Of a stretch of DNA of 64,000 nucleotides, positions 32,911 to 43,306 are shown piece after piece. A program made the position numbers and the translations under genes. The notes beneath the pieces were generated by a model. It ran no database searches, had not been told where the DNA came from, and saw only the letters and a list, made by a program, of their open reading frames with translations. Each line of letters starts with the position of its first letter. Position 1 is the stretch's first letter. Source of the stretch: Rhodobacteraceae bacterium LNNU 3342 (GTDB lineage Bacteria; Pseudomonadota; Alphaproteobacteria; Rhodobacterales; Rhodobacteraceae). The stretch lies in the NCBI GenBank assembly GCA_008711135.1, contig VUAW01000002.1, positions 62,001-126,000 of the forward strand, in the 5' to 3' direction.

Positions 32911-35472
32911 ATGAAAGACGCTGCGCCCCAGATCGTCCGCCTGTCCGATTACACGCCCCCGCCGTGGCTGGTCGAGGATGTCGCCCTGACCTTCCAGCTT
33001 GACCCCAAGGCCACGCGTGTTCTGTCGCAGATCCGGTTCCGGGCAAACCCGGCGGCGGCCGGGCATCACGACCTGTGGCTTGATGGCGAGGATCTGCGCC
33101 TTGTCAGCGCGCGCATCGACGACACTGAGATCGAGATCACCCCGCTGGCCGAGGGGCTGCGTGTGCCGGCCTCTGCCCTGCCCCGCGACGGCTTTGTCTG
33201 GGAGGCCGAGGTCGAGATCTCCCCCGATACGAACACCGCGCTGGAAGGGTTGTACATGTCCCGCGGCATGTATTGCACCCAGTGCGAGGCCGAAGGTTTC
33301 CGCAAGATCACCTTCTACCCTGACCGGCCCGACGTGATGGGCGTCTTCCGCGTGCGCGTCGAATCCGACCTGCCGGTGCTGCTGTCGAACGGCAACCCGG
33401 TGGCGCAGGGGCCCGGCTGGGCCGAATGGCACGATCCCTGGCCCAAGCCGTCGTACCTTTTCGCCCTGGTGGCGGGTGATCTGGTGGCCCACACCGGCGG
33501 CTTCACCACCGCATCGGGGCGGGAGGTCACGCTCAACATCTGGGTCCGCCCGGGGGATGAGGATCGTTGCGCCTACGCGATGGATGCGCTGATCCGGTCG
33601 ATGCGCTGGGACGAGGAGGTCTATGGCCGCGAATACGACCTGGACGTGTTCAACATCGTCGCCGTGGACGACTTCAACATGGGCGCGATGGAGAACAAGG
33701 GTCTCAACATCTTCAACTCCCGCTATGTGCTGGCCAGCCCGGAAACCGCGACCGATCAAGACTATGACAACATAGAACGGATCATCGCCCACGAATATTT
33801 CCACAACTGGACCGGCAACCGCATCACCTGCCGCGACTGGTTCCAGCTGTGCCTGAAGGAAGGGCTGACGGTTTATCGGGACCAGCAGTTCACTGGCGAC
33901 ATGCGCAGCCGCGCGGTGAAGCGGATCGAGGATGTGCTGACCCTTCGCGCCCGCCAATTCCGCGAAGACAACGGCCCGCTGGCGCATAACGTGCGGCCCG
34001 AAAGCTATGTGGAGATCAACAATTTCTACACCGCCACCGTCTATGAAAAAGGGGCGGAGCTGATCGGCATGCTCAAGGCGCTGGTGGGCGATGACGCCTA
34101 TTACGCCGCGCTGGACCTTTACTTCACCCGCCATGATGGCGAGGCCTGCACGATCGAGGATTGGATCCGCGTGTTCGAGGATACCACCCACCGCGACCTG
34201 TCGCAGTTCAAGCGCTGGTATTCGCAGGCCGGTACCCCCCGGCTGGCTGTGACCGAGGACTGGGACGGCAGCACCTACACGCTGCACCTGCGCCAGTCCA
34301 CGCCCCCCACCCCGGGCCAGCCGATCAAGGAGACAGTGCTGATGCCGGTGGCCGTGGGCCTTCTGGGGCAGGACGGGGTCGAGCTTCAGCCGACCGTGAT
34401 CCTGGAACTGTCAGAGCCTGAGCAAAGCTTCCGCTTTACCGGCCTTCCGGAACGGCCCGTGCCCTCGATCCTTCGGGGCTTCTCGGCCCCGGTGATCTTG
34501 GAACGTGAACAGTCGATGGAGGAACGGGCCTTCCTGCTGGCGCATGACACGGATCCGTTCAACCGCTGGGAAGCGGGCCGGAGCCTTGCCAAGGAAGTGC
34601 TGGCACGCATGGTGACCGAAGGGGTGGAACCGCCGCCCGCTTTCCTTGACGGACTGGCAAGCCTGCTGCGGGACGACAGCCTTGATCCTGCCTTCGTGGC
34701 GCTGGCGCTGCGGCTGCCCTCGGACGATGACATGGCACAGGGGTTGCATGACAGCGGCACCATCCCTGATCCGACGCAGATCTACACGGCGCGCAAGCGG
34801 CTCTCGCTCGCGCGGGCGCAACATCTGGCTGCCGATCTGGGGCGGATCTATGACGCGATGCAGGTGCAGGGCCCTTACCGGCCCGATGCGGCAGATGCGG
34901 GCCGCCGTGCGCTGCGCAACGCAGCACTGGCCGGGCTTTCGCAGGTGGATGGCGGTGCGCGGGCGGCGGAACAGTTCCATGCTGCCGACAACATGACCGA
35001 ACAGCTTGGCGCGCTGACGGCGCTGCTCGACGTAGGTGCCGGTGAAGGTGAGCTTGCTGCCTTCCACGACCAGTGGCAGCACGACCGGTTGGTCATGGAC
35101 AAGTGGTTCGGCCTTCAGGTCATGCTTGCCGCCCCGGACGAGGCTGCGGCGATCGCCACGCGGCTGACCGAGCATCCCGCCTTTGACTGGAAGAACCCCA
35201 ACCGCTTCCGCGCGGTGATTGGCGGGCTGTCCGGCAATGCCGCAGGGTTCCACCACCCATCAGGGGCGGGTTATCGGTTCGTGGCGGACTGGCTGCTGCG
35301 GCTTGATCCTTTGAACCCGCAGACGGCAGCGCGCATGTCCACCGCGTTCGAAACCTGGCGCCGCTATGACGCCGATCGACAGGCGCTGATCCGGGCAGAG
35401 TTGGAGCGGATGCAGTCCAACCCCAAGCTGAGCCGTGATCTGGGAGAGATGGTGGGGCGGATGTTGGGCTGA
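32911..35472 (+). CDS. pepN: Aminopeptidase N
   Basis: An 853-residue M1 metallopeptidase that removes N-terminal residues from peptides in the cytoplasm. The substrate motif is MGAMENKGLN. The zinc site is IIAHEYFHNWTGNRITCRDWFQLCLKEGLTV, which gives HExxH plus the third ligand Glu. Downstream lie the catalytic Tyr region (FYTATVYEKGAELIGML) and the DUF3458 domains typical of the E. coli PepN type, and the length fits that type. ATG 32911 (MKDAAPQIVRLSDYTPPPW) is chosen from family starts; a longer in-frame reading from 32785 lacks homology. Confidence 0.95.
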   Translation: MKDAAPQIVRLSDYTPPPWLVEDVALTFQLDPKATRVLSQIRFRANPAAAGHHDLWLDGEDLRLVSARIDDTEIEITPLAEGLRVPASALPRDGFVWEAEVEISPDTNTALEGLYMSRGMYCTQCEAEGFRKITFYPDRPDVMGVFRVRVESDLPVLLSNGNPVAQGPGWAEWHDPWPKPSYLFALVAGDLVAHTGGFTTASGREVTLNIWVRPGDEDRCAYAMDALIRSMRWDEEVYGREYDLDVFNIVAVDDFNMGAMENKGLNIFNSRYVLASPETATDQDYDNIERIIAHEYFHNWTGNRITCRDWFQLCLKEGLTVYRDQQFTGDMRSRAVKRIEDVLTLRARQFREDNGPLAHNVRPESYVEINNFYTATVYEKGAELIGMLKALVGDDAYYAALDLYFTRHDGEACTIEDWIRVFEDTTHRDLSQFKRWYSQAGTPRLAVTEDWDGSTYTLHLRQSTPPTPGQPIKETVLMPVAVGLLGQDGVELQPTVILELSEPEQSFRFTGLPERPVPSILRGFSAPVILEREQSMEERAFLLAHDTDPFNRWEAGRSLAKEVLARMVTEGVEPPPAFLDGLASLLRDDSLDPAFVALALRLPSDDDMAQGLHDSGTIPDPTQIYTARKRLSLARAQHLAADLGRIYDAMQVQGPYRPDAADAGRRALRNAALAGLSQVDGGARAAEQFHAADNMTEQLGALTALLDVGAGEGELAAFHDQWQHDRLVMDKWFGLQVMLAAPDEAAAIATRLTEHPAFDWKNPNRFRAVIGGLSGNAAGFHHPSGAGYRFVADWLLRLDPLNPQTAARMSTAFETWRRYDADRQALIRAELERMQSNPKLSRDLGEMVGRMLG

Positions 35473-35559
35473 TTTTCGCCGGCGTCTGCCGCGCCCCCTC
35501 GACAGCCGGGTTGGCTGACATAGGTTTGTAACATAGATGCGGCACTCTGGCACGGCAAA

Positions 35560-36453
35560 ATGATGAAAGACCGTCTTGACCCCCTGATCGCGGAACGCGC
35601 GCCCTGGCTTTTCAGTGGTCAGCCCCATCATACGATGGCGTTGCGCGTCCTGACGGCCATGCTGGGCTATGATCAGACCGTCCGCATTGCGGAAGAAATC
35701 GTCGATTGGCCGACGCACCTGATCATGCAGCGCATGGCGCAGATGATCGCGACCCAGGTCACGCACAGCGGGCTTGAAAACCTGCCGCGCCAGGGGCCTG
35801 CGCTGATCGTGGCCAACCACCCCACCGGCATTGCGGACGGGATCATCCTGCATTCGCTGATCGCGCCGCTACGCCCGGACCTCTACATCTATGCCAACCG
35901 CGATATCCTCCGCATCCTGCCGCAGATGGAGGATCTGATTGCCCCGGTGGAATGGCGCGCCGAAAAGCGCAGCCGCGCCAAGACGCGGGAGACGATGGAT
36001 TTCACACGCAAGGCCATCAGCGACGGGCGGCTGGGCGTGATCTTCCCATCAGGCCGTCTGGCCAAGCGGCGTGGGCTGCGGCTGCATGAACGTCCCTGGA
36101 TGACCTCGGCGGCCATGATCGCGCGCAAGTTCGACATTCCGGTGATCCCGGTGAACATCCGGGCGCGGAACTCCTCGCTCTTTTACCTGTTCGACCTGCT
36201 TCACCCGACGCTTCGCGACATCACACTGTTCCACGAAACGCTGAACAAGCACCGTCAGCCCTTCGCGATCACGATGGGCAAGCCGATCCCGGCGGAACGG
36301 CTGCCCGAGAATGCCCAGGACGGGATCGAGATGCTGCGGGCGGAAACGCTGCGCTTGGGCGGCGTGCATGCGCCGACCGTGTCACTGGTGCAGATGACAG
36401 GGGTTCCGTCATGGATGCGGCGGCCCGTGGTGGGGCCGAACAGCCCCGCCTGA
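35560..36453 (+). CDS. Lysophospholipid acyltransferase family protein
   Basis: A 297-residue acyltransferase of the PlsC-like superfamily, acting at the inner membrane. The catalytic box is VANHPTGIADG (the NHxxxxD form), followed by IYANRDILRI, then the FPSGRLAKRRG block and VIPVNIRARNS. It most likely transfers an acyl chain to a lysophospholipid or to lyso-ornithine lipid. The unusual HPTGIAD spacing and extended N-terminus distinguish it from standard PlsC. It starts 87 bp after pepN and ends 37 bp from the convergent lytic transglycosylase. Confidence 0.8.
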   Translation: MMKDRLDPLIAERAPWLFSGQPHHTMALRVLTAMLGYDQTVRIAEEIVDWPTHLIMQRMAQMIATQVTHSGLENLPRQGPALIVANHPTGIADGIILHSLIAPLRPDLYIYANRDILRILPQMEDLIAPVEWRAEKRSRAKTRETMDFTRKAISDGRLGVIFPSGRLAKRRGLRLHERPWMTSAAMIARKFDIPVIPVNIRARNSSLFYLFDLLHPTLRDITLFHETLNKHRQPFAITMGKPIPAERLPENAQDGIEMLRAETLRLGGVHAPTVSLVQMTGVPSWMRRPVVGPNSPA

Positions 36454-36490
36454 CCAAGCGCCCGCCGCACCGACGCGACGGGCTGCTAAA

Positions 36491-37102
36491 TCAGATGTTG
36501 CGGGGTTGGCAGTAGGACTGGCTTGCCGTCCAGCGGGCGATCTCGTCCCGTTTCGACGCGTCACGCATTGGCATCCAGTCAGCGGCGATGCCACCCCAAG
36601 CCCCCGGCTTGCCTGCCACGACACCGGTACGCGCCACTTGGCGGGAAGCGATCCGGATCGCGCAGGACAGGTTCGCGGCACCATCGTAAAGCCCGTTGCC
36701 GGTTGCGGCACAGCCATAGTTGCGCGCGGTCTGGGGCGAAATTTGCAGCAGCCCGCGATAGCGACCGCCCGCACCGGCAGCCTCGGGGCGCCAGGTGCTT
36801 TCATAGCGGGCGAGGGCCGACATCAGGCCAACCCAGAAAGCCGCGCGATCCTCCTCGGATGCGGAGGCATAGCCAGGGCAGAAGGTCTTGATATCCGCGG
36901 GAAGGGTGGCGGGCAGCGCCGCGCCATGGGTTTCCACTGCCGTCAGGGCAGCACGGGTCCAGGTTTCAGCCTCGGGCCGGTGATCCCAGCGGGTCACGGG
37001 CAGTTCGGCAACCGGGGGCGGTTCAACTGCGGCACCACAGGCAGCAGGAAGCGCAAGGACAAGTGCAATGACGGCACGACGAAGGAAACCGGAAGACTGC
37101 AT
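36491..37102 (-). CDS. Exported lytic transglycosylase-like protein (SLT fold)
   Basis: A 203-residue protein with a signal peptide (FLRRAVIALVLALPAACGA), possibly a lipoprotein although the cleavage box is not canonical. The lysozyme-like domain has the catalytic Glu in ALARYESTWRP, followed by GRYRGLLQISPQTARNYGC, the SLT motif, and later NLSCAIRIASRQV. Such enzymes cut peptidoglycan glycan strands to form anhydro-muramyl ends. Two Cys pairs could form disulfides in the periplasm. It is divergent from gatB across 219 bp. Confidence 0.82.
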   Translation of the reverse strand: MQSSGFLRRAVIALVLALPAACGAAVEPPPVAELPVTRWDHRPEAETWTRAALTAVETHGAALPATLPADIKTFCPGYASASEEDRAAFWVGLMSALARYESTWRPEAAGAGGRYRGLLQISPQTARNYGCAATGNGLYDGAANLSCAIRIASRQVARTGVVAGKPGAWGGIAADWMPMRDASKRDEIARWTASQSYCQPRNI

Positions 37103-37321
37103 TGGCTCTGATCACGACGGCACCGCGCACCCAATGTCGCGGCCTACGGACGATGCCCGCGAACGGGTCCTTGCGGCAACTTACGGATCCGTGTGCTGCG
37201 CGTCAGTCGGCGGAAACCCGCAGGAAGCTTGGCGGATTCCCGCGCAACGGCATCCATAACAGGCCCTCTTGCCCCGTTCCGGCCCCTGCCCTAGAAAAGC
37301 GCAAGCCCGAAAGGAAGACCC

Positions 37322-38833
37322 ATGCTTGACCTTGCCTACAAAGCCCCCGAACCCAAAGTCATTGCCGGCGCCAAGGAAGACTGGGAGCTGGTGATCGGCA
37401 TGGAGGTCCATGCCCAGGTCGCGTCGAACGCCAAGCTATTTTCCGGCGCCTCGACCACCTTTGGGGCAGAGCCGAATTCCTACGTCGCGTTCGTCGATGC
37501 GGCGATGCCCGGGATGCTGCCGGTCATCAACGAATTCTGCGTGGAACAGGCGGTGCGGACGGGGCTGGCGCTGAAGGCGCAGATCAACCTGTTTTCGGCA
37601 TTTGACCGCAAGAACTACTTTTACCCCGACCTGCCGCAGGGCTACCAGATCAGCCAGCTTTACCACCCCATCGTGGGCGAGGGAGAGATATTGGTGGACA
37701 TGGCGCCTGGCATCGGCCGCCGCGTGCGGATCGAACGCATTCACCTTGAACAGGACGCGGGCAAGTCGATCCACGACATGGATCCGAACATGTCCTTCGT
37801 GGACCTGAACCGCACGGGCGTCGCGCTGATGGAGATCGTGAGCCGCCCTGACATTCGAGGGCCGGAAGAAGCGGCGGCCTATGTTGTCAAGCTGCGTCAG
37901 ATCCTGCGCTACCTTGGCACCTGCGACGGCAACATGCAGAACGGCAACCTGCGGGCCGACGTGAACGTGTCCGTCTGCCGCCCCGGCGCCTATGAGAAGT
38001 TCATCGAGACCGGCGATTTCGGCTATCTGGGCACGCGGTGCGAGATCAAGAACATGAACTCCATGCGCTTCATCCAGCAGGCAATCGAATATGAGGCCCG
38101 GCGCCAGATCGCCATCATCGAGGATGGAGGCACCGTGGTGCAGGAAACCCGCCTCTACGACCCGGACAAGGGCGAAACGCGGTCGATGCGGTCCAAGGAA
38201 GAGGCGCATGACTACCGCTACTTCCCGGATCCCGACCTGCTGCCGCTGGAACTGGAACAGGCTTGGGTCGACGACATCGCGGCGTCGCTGCCCGAACTGC
38301 CGGACGAAAAGAAGGCACGGTTCGTGCTGAACTACGGCATGACGGAATATGACGCGGGCGTCCTGACCGCCGAGGCTGAAAACGCCGCTTTCTTTGAAGA
38401 GGTTGCTACCGGCCGCGACGGCAAGCAGGCCGCGAACTGGGTTATCAACGAGCTGTTCGGCCGCTTGAACAAGCAGGGGTTGACGGTCGCTGAAAGCCCG
38501 GTTTCGGCCGCGCAGCTTGGCGGCGTACTGGACCTGATGGCCAAGGGCGACATCTCCGGCAAGATCGCCAAGGACCTGTTCGAGATCCTTTGGTCCGAAG
38601 GCGGCGACCCGGCAGAAATCGTCGAAGCCCGCGGCATGAAGCAGGTCACCGATACCGGCGCGATTGAAGCCGCAGTGGACGAAATCATCGCCGCCAACCC
38701 GGCGCAGGTCGAAAAGGCCAAGGCCAATCCGAAGCTTGCTGGCTGGTTCGTGGGTCAGGTTCTGAAGGCGACCGGGGGCAAGGCGAACCCGGCGCTGGTA
38801 AACGAACTCGTGGCAAAGAAACTCGGCAACTGA
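37322..38833 (+). CDS. gatB: Asp-tRNA(Asn)/Glu-tRNA(Gln) amidotransferase subunit B
   Basis: A 503-residue subunit of GatCAB, which amidates misacylated Glu-tRNA(Gln) or Asp-tRNA(Asn). Diagnostic blocks are [40 protein letters not shown], the [17 protein letters not shown] kinase-like core and [17 protein letters not shown]. The C-terminal YqeY-like tail ends [24 protein letters not shown] precedes the ATG. gatA and gatC are not in the window. Confidence 0.97.
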   Translation: MLDLAYKAPEPKVIAGAKEDWELVIGMEVHAQVASNAKLFSGASTTFGAEPNSYVAFVDAAMPGMLPVINEFCVEQAVRTGLALKAQINLFSAFDRKNYFYPDLPQGYQISQLYHPIVGEGEILVDMAPGIGRRVRIERIHLEQDAGKSIHDMDPNMSFVDLNRTGVALMEIVSRPDIRGPEEAAAYVVKLRQILRYLGTCDGNMQNGNLRADVNVSVCRPGAYEKFIETGDFGYLGTRCEIKNMNSMRFIQQAIEYEARRQIAIIEDGGTVVQETRLYDPDKGETRSMRSKEEAHDYRYFPDPDLLPLELEQAWVDDIAASLPELPDEKKARFVLNYGMTEYDAGVLTAEAENAAFFEEVATGRDGKQAANWVINELFGRLNKQGLTVAESPVSAAQLGGVLDLMAKGDISGKIAKDLFEILWSEGGDPAEIVEARGMKQVTDTGAIEAAVDEIIAANPAQVEKAKANPKLAGWFVGQVLKATGGKANPALVNELVAKKLGN

Positions 38834-38924
38834 CAGGGCCCTTCCGGCGTTGGTCCGCCAAGGACCGCGCCGCGCCCGCCTTGCGCGCGCCCGCGGCGCC
38901 TTCAGCGATAAGGAGAGCCGGGAC

Positions 38925-39389
38925 ATGGCGCGCTATGAATACAAGGTCGTTCCCGCCCCGATGCGGGGCAACAAGGTGCGGGGAATGCGCGATCAGCGGG
39001 AAAGGTTCGCGCACACCCTGACGCAGCTGATGAACGAGCTGGCGGCCGAGGGTTGGGAATACCGCCGCGCGGAAACGCTTCCATGCGAGGAACGCCGGGG
39101 CCTTTTCCGCAAGGAAATCAAGTTTCAGAACATGCTCATCTTTCGCCGGGCGCTGGAAGAGGCCGCAGCCAAACCCGACCTGCACCGGCAGGATACGGAG
39201 CGGCGGATCATCCCCGAGGCCCCTCGCCCGGTCGCACCGGAACCGCCGTCGCCCGTTGCCATGGCAGGCGCCCTGACGCCGAACGCGCCCGCAGGCCCTG
39301 CCCCGCGGCTGGCGCCGGTGGGCCCGGCGGTGGACAGCAACGTCACCTCCATCGCGCCCCGTCTGGACGGGGCGGAACGGCGCGACTGA
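38925..39389 (+). CDS. DUF4177 domain protein with Pro/Ala-rich tail
   Basis: A 154-residue protein. The first 80 or so residues form a small DUF4177-like alpha/beta domain (YEYKVVPAPMRG, LTQLMNELAAEGWEYRRAETLPCEE, NMLIFRR). The remaining residues are Pro/Ala-rich and probably disordered. ATG 38925 follows AAGGAGAG. Function is unknown. It ends base-to-base against the convergent bolA gene, the two stops forming TGATCA. Confidence 0.75.
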   Translation: MARYEYKVVPAPMRGNKVRGMRDQRERFAHTLTQLMNELAAEGWEYRRAETLPCEERRGLFRKEIKFQNMLIFRRALEEAAAKPDLHRQDTERRIIPEAPRPVAPEPPSPVAMAGALTPNAPAGPAPRLAPVGPAVDSNVTSIAPRLDGAERRD

Positions 39390-39647
39390 TCAGCCGTCGA
39401 TATCCAGGGCAAGCGCGTGGATCCGGCCGACAAGATCCGGCCCGATTGCGCCATGGACCGCGCGGTGGCGCTGGATACGGCTCATGTCGCGGAATGCGGC
39501 GGCCCGGATACGCACGTTGAAATGGGTTTCTCCGCCCTCGCGCCAGCCGCCGTGGCCGCGGTGGGACTCGCTGTCATCGACGACCTCAAGCTCGGCAGGA
39601 GCGAAAGCTTGCTGAAGCCTCGCACGAATGTCATCAACAAGTGCCAT
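39390..39647 (-). CDS. bolA: BolA family protein
   Basis: An 85-residue protein of the BolA fold, which partners with monothiol glutaredoxin in iron-sulfur cluster handling and iron sensing. The invariant His lies in THFNVRIRAAAF, followed by IQRHRAVHGAIGPDLVGRIHALALDI, the BolA helix-turn pattern; SHRGHGG is the usual loop. I use ATG 39647 (MALVDDIRARL); a GTG three codons upstream is also in frame. It is divergent from the J-protein gene across 75 bp. Which BolA paralogue this is cannot be told. Confidence 0.88.
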   Translation of the reverse strand: MALVDDIRARLQQAFAPAELEVVDDSESHRGHGGWREGGETHFNVRIRAAAFRDMSRIQRHRAVHGAIGPDLVGRIHALALDIDG

Positions 39648-39722
39648 TTTTTCCACTCAACCCCTTCAACGTGACGCCAAAAACCCTAAACTGCTGCGTC
39701 CGAGTCGAAAAGGGCCCTACCG

Positions 39723-40358
39723 ATGACTGATCGCTCCCCATTTGAGTTTGACCTGCGCGTTTCCACCGACAAGAAGCGCCGCACCAAGGGCAAGCGCGGC
39801 ATGTCGGGCGCCTTCGAGACGTCGAACCGTCCCTGCGACAGCCCCGGCTGCAAGGAGGCTGGTCAATACCGCGCGCCTAAGTCGCCAGAGCGGCTGGATG
39901 AATACTTCTGGTTCTGCAAGGACCACGTGCGGGAATACAACACCAAGTGGAACTTCTTCACCGGCCAGACCGAGGAGGAATTCCAGAAGTTCATGAACAC
40001 CGACCGGGTCTGGGGCCGAGAGACAAAGCCTCTGGGCAGCCGCGACGAAGGCCGCGCCTGGGCCCGGCTTGGGGTCAACGACCCACATGAGATTCTGGGC
40101 GAAAAGGCCACGCAGAACCCCGGCAAGAACGCCGCCACCACCCATACGCGCCGCCTGCCCCCCACGGAACGGCGCGCGCTGGAAATCCTTGATGCCCGCG
40201 ATCACTGGACAAGGGTCGAGATCCGCAAGCAATACAAGAGCTTGGTCAAGGACCTGCACCCGGACATGAACGGCGGCAACCGCGACGACGAGGATCGCCT
40301 GCAAGAGGTTGTCTGGGCTTGGGACCAGATCAAGGACAGCCGCAACTTCCGCGACTGA
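39723..40358 (+). CDS. C-terminal J-domain protein with a CxxxxC...CxxH motif
   Basis: A 211-residue co-chaperone. The J domain is at the C-terminus (about 155-211) with HPD at 179-181 in LVKDLHPDMNGG, so it should stimulate an Hsp70. The N-terminal half has Cys38, Cys43, Cys65 and His68, spaced like a zinc-binding module. It lacks the Gly/Phe and classical zinc-finger regions of DnaJ. It lies between bolA and cobS, a neighbourhood repeated in many alphaproteobacteria, which hints at a client in B12 synthesis or Fe-S handling. That link is inference. Confidence 0.83.
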   Translation: MTDRSPFEFDLRVSTDKKRRTKGKRGMSGAFETSNRPCDSPGCKEAGQYRAPKSPERLDEYFWFCKDHVREYNTKWNFFTGQTEEEFQKFMNTDRVWGRETKPLGSRDEGRAWARLGVNDPHEILGEKATQNPGKNAATTHTRRLPPTERRALEILDARDHWTRVEIRKQYKSLVKDLHPDMNGGNRDDEDRLQEVVWAWDQIKDSRNFRD

Positions 40359-40360
40359 CC

Positions 40361-40413
40361 CTTGGGGTGTTCCCCTTGCACAGCCGCAATATATGTTTCA
40401 CACATTCCCCAAG
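40361..40413 (+). promoter_or_regulatory. Alternative base-pairing in the cobS leader
   Basis: GGGG at 40364-40367 can pair locally with CCCC at 40372-40375 over TGTT. Alternatively, CTTGGGG (40361-40367) can pair with CCCCAAG (40407-40413), with an AT-rich interval between. The two pairings exclude each other. It begins three bases after the J-protein stop and ends 20 bases before the cobS ATG. It is too short for a cobalamin riboswitch. Confidence 0.25.
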
Positions 40414-40433
40414 AGCTGACGGACGAGGCTGAC

Positions 40434-41420
40434 ATGGCGGACGGAACGATGGAAAAGATGATGAAACCGACCGAAGAAATCTCTGTCCGCGAGGTGTTCG
40501 GCATCGACAGCGACATGGTCGTGAAGGGCTTTCCCGAACGCAGCGACCGTGTTCCCGAAATCGACAGCACCTACAAGTTCGACCAGGACACCACGCTCGC
40601 CATCCTCGCCGGGTTTCAGTACAACCGCCGCGTGATGATCCAGGGCTATCACGGCACCGGAAAATCGAGCCATATCGAGCAGGTGGCCGCGCGGCTGAAC
40701 TGGCCCTGCGTGCGGGTCAACCTCGACAGCCACGTCAGCCGGATCGACCTGATCGGCAAGGATGCGATCAAGCTGATCGACGGCAAGCAGGTCACCCAGT
40801 TCCAGGAAGGCATCCTGCCTTGGGCGCTGCGCAACCCTTGCGCCATCGTCTTTGACGAATATGACGCAGGCCGCGCGGACGTGATGTTCGTGATCCAGCG
40901 GGTTCTGGAAACTGACGGTAAGCTGACGCTGCTTGACCAGAACGAGGTCATCACCCCCCACCCGTGCTTCCGCCTGTTCGCGACAGCCAACACCGTGGGG
41001 CTTGGGGATACGACTGGCCTCTACCACGGCACCCAGCAGATCAACCAGGGCCAGATGGACCGTTGGAGCCTCGTGGCCACGCTCAACTACCTGAGCCATG
41101 ATGCCGAGGCCGCGATCGTGCTGGCCAAGAACCCGCATTACAACACCGAAAAAGGCCGCCGCCAGATCAGCCAGATGGTCACCGTCGCGGACCTGACGCG
41201 GACGGCCTTCATGAACGGCGACCTGTCCACTGTCATGTCGCCGCGCACCGTGATTGCCTGGGCCGAAAACGCGCGGATCTTCCGCAACATCGGCTATGCC
41301 TTCCGGCTCACCTTCCTGAACAAGTGCGACGAACTGGAACGTCAGACGGTGGCTGAATTCTATCAGCGCTGCTTTGACGAGGAACTGCCGGAAAGCGCGG
41401 CCAGCAGCAGCCTTGGCTGA
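40434..41420 (+). CDS. cobS: Cobaltochelatase subunit CobS
   Basis: A 328-residue AAA+ ATPase that, with CobT and CobN, inserts cobalt into hydrogenobyrinic acid a,c-diamide in aerobic B12 synthesis. Walker A is GYHGTGKSS (71-79), Walker B is [11 protein letters not shown], and [31 protein letters not shown] is the family's sensor region. ATG 40434 gives the usual start MADG...[14 protein letters not shown]. It is followed by cobT after 23 bp. cobN is not here. Confidence 0.94.
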   Translation: MADGTMEKMMKPTEEISVREVFGIDSDMVVKGFPERSDRVPEIDSTYKFDQDTTLAILAGFQYNRRVMIQGYHGTGKSSHIEQVAARLNWPCVRVNLDSHVSRIDLIGKDAIKLIDGKQVTQFQEGILPWALRNPCAIVFDEYDAGRADVMFVIQRVLETDGKLTLLDQNEVITPHPCFRLFATANTVGLGDTTGLYHGTQQINQGQMDRWSLVATLNYLSHDAEAAIVLAKNPHYNTEKGRRQISQMVTVADLTRTAFMNGDLSTVMSPRTVIAWAENARIFRNIGYAFRLTFLNKCDELERQTVAEFYQRCFDEELPESAASSSLG

Positions 41421-41443
41421 ATGTCCAGCGAAGGGGTGAGGCG

Positions 41444-43306
41444 ATGACCCGAAACGATAACCCCGCCGAACCGTTCAAGAAGGCGCTGGCAGAGGCCACG
41501 CGCACCATGGCCGATGACCGCGAGATGACGGTCAGCTATTCCGTCGACCCGCCGGGAATGACCGGCGAGTCGATGCGCCTGCCGCAGGTCACGCGGCGGA
41601 TGACCCGGGACGAGGTTCTTCTCGCCCGCGGCACTGCTGACGCATTCGCGCTGCGGCGGAAGTATCACAACCCGACCACCCACACCCGCTATGCCCCCGA
41701 AGGCAATCTGGCGCGCGAGCTTTACGAGGCGCTGGAAACCGCGCGTTGCGAGGCGGTGGGTGCACGAACCATGCCCGGCACCGCCGGCAACATCGACGCC
41801 AAGATCGCGCATGAGGCTGGGCGCAAGGGCTATGGCCAGATCACCCAACCCTCGGACGCGCCGCTGGCGACGGCGGCGGGCTACCTGCTGCGCCATCTGG
41901 CGACAGGCCGCCCCATGCCCGCCGATGCGGCTAATGTGATGGAGTTGTGGCGCCCGTTCATTGAACAGCAGGCCGGCGGCACGTTGGCGGGGCTGGATGA
42001 GGTGCTTTCCGACCAGGCGGCATTTGCCCGGTTCGCACGGCAGGTGATCACCGACCTTGGCTATGGCGATCAGCTTGGCGACGATCCTGATCAGGAGGAT
42101 GAGGAAGAGGGCGACGAGGCCGAGAGCCAGGAACAGGAAAACCCTGACAAGCAGACGCAGGACGATCAGGAGTCCGACGAAAGCGAAAGCAGCGAGCAGG
42201 ACCAGAGCCAGCAAAGCCAGGACATGAGCCAGGCGCAGGCCACCATGGACGACAGCGCCGAACTGGAGATGTCCGAAGAGGCCGACCTGCCCGAAGGCGA
42301 GGCACCGCTGGAACCGCCCCCGCCCGCGGCCCATTCCGATGCCGATCCCAACTATGAGGTCTTCACCACGGACTTCGATGAGGAAATTGCTGCTGAGGAA
42401 CTGGCCGAACCAATCGAGTTGGAGCGGCTGCGGGCCTACCTTGATCAGCAGCTTGAACCCCTCAAGGGCGCGGTCAGCCGGCTCGCCAACAAGCTGCAGC
42501 GCCGGTTGCAGGCGCAGCAGAGCCGTAGCTGGGAATTCGACCGCGAGGAAGGCATCCTTGATGCCGGCCGGCTGGCCCGGGTGGTTGCCAACCCGACCAC
42601 GCCGCTGTCCTTCAAGGTCGAAAAGGACACCGAGTTCCGCGATACGGTGGTGACCCTGCTGCTCGACAACTCCGGCTCGATGCGCGGGCGCCCAATTTCC
42701 ATCGCGGCGATCTGCGCCGATGTGCTGGCGCGGACGCTGGAACGCTGCCAGGTCAAGGTGGAGATCCTTGGCTTCACCACCCGCGCGTGGAAAGGCGGGC
42801 AAAGCCGTGAACGCTGGCTGGCCGCGGGGCGTCAGCAGCAACCCGGCCGCCTGAACGACCTGCGTCACATCATCTACAAGCGCGCCGATTCGCCTTGGCG
42901 GCGGGTGCGGTCGAACCTTGGCCTGATGATGAAGGAAGGCCTGCTGAAGGAAAACATCGACGGCGAGGCACTGGAATGGGCGCACCGCCGGATGTTGGGT
43001 CGGCCCGAGGCGCGCAAGATCCTGATGGTGATTTCCGACGGGGCGCCGGTGGATGATTCCACGCTCTCGGTCAACCCGGCCAACTATCTGGAAAAGCACC
43101 TGCGCGATGTCATCGCCATGGTCGAACGCCGCCGCGCGGTTGAACTGCTGGCCATCGGCATCGGCCATGACGTGACCCGGTACTATCAGCGGGCGGTGAC
43201 GATCACGGATGTCGAACAACTGGCCGGGGCCATGACCGAACAGCTTGCCGCGCTGTTCGACACTGACCCACGTGCCCGCGCCCGGGTGATGGGGATCAAG
43301 CGCTGA
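41444..43306 (+). CDS. cobT: Cobaltochelatase subunit CobT
   Basis: A 620-residue partner of CobS. The N-terminal domain (about 1-200) is followed by a strongly acidic, Gln/Ser-rich linker (about 208-290) and a C-terminal von Willebrand A domain with metal site DNSGSM beginning at Asp408. The segment [32 protein letters not shown] is characteristic. CobS and CobT form a two-tier ring that drives CobN. The TGA overlaps the next ATG by one base (TGATG), so the peptidase behind it is co-translated. Confidence 0.94.
   Translation: MTRNDNPAEPFKKALAEATRTMADDREMTVSYSVDPPGMTGESMRLPQVTRRMTRDEVLLARGTADAFALRRKYHNPTTHTRYAPEGNLARELYEALETARCEAVGARTMPGTAGNIDAKIAHEAGRKGYGQITQPSDAPLATAAGYLLRHLATGRPMPADAANVMELWRPFIEQQAGGTLAGLDEVLSDQAAFARFARQVITDLGYGDQLGDDPDQEDEEEGDEAESQEQENPDKQTQDDQESDESESSEQDQSQQSQDMSQAQATMDDSAELEMSEEADLPEGEAPLEPPPPAAHSDADPNYEVFTTDFDEEIAAEELAEPIELERLRAYLDQQLEPLKGAVSRLANKLQRRLQAQQSRSWEFDREEGILDAGRLARVVANPTTPLSFKVEKDTEFRDTVVTLLLDNSGSMRGRPISIAAICADVLARTLERCQVKVEILGFTTRAWKGGQSRERWLAAGRQQQPGRLNDLRHIIYKRADSPWRRVRSNLGLMMKEGLLKENIDGEALEWAHRRMLGRPEARKILMVISDGAPVDDSTLSVNPANYLEKHLRDVIAMVERRRAVELLAIGIGHDVTRYYQRAVTITDVEQLAGAMTEQLAALFDTDPRARARVMGIKR

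Noticed and set aside
40359-40433. Cobalamin riboswitch before cobS
   Set aside because: The gap is only 75 bp and lacks any B12-box-like sequence; the class needs roughly 200 nt.
41363-43219. Minus-strand frame of 618 codons opposite cobT with a hydrophobic Leu/Val/Phe stretch
   Set aside because: The hydrophobic stretch is the complement of CobT's acidic/Gln linker codons; not a membrane protein.
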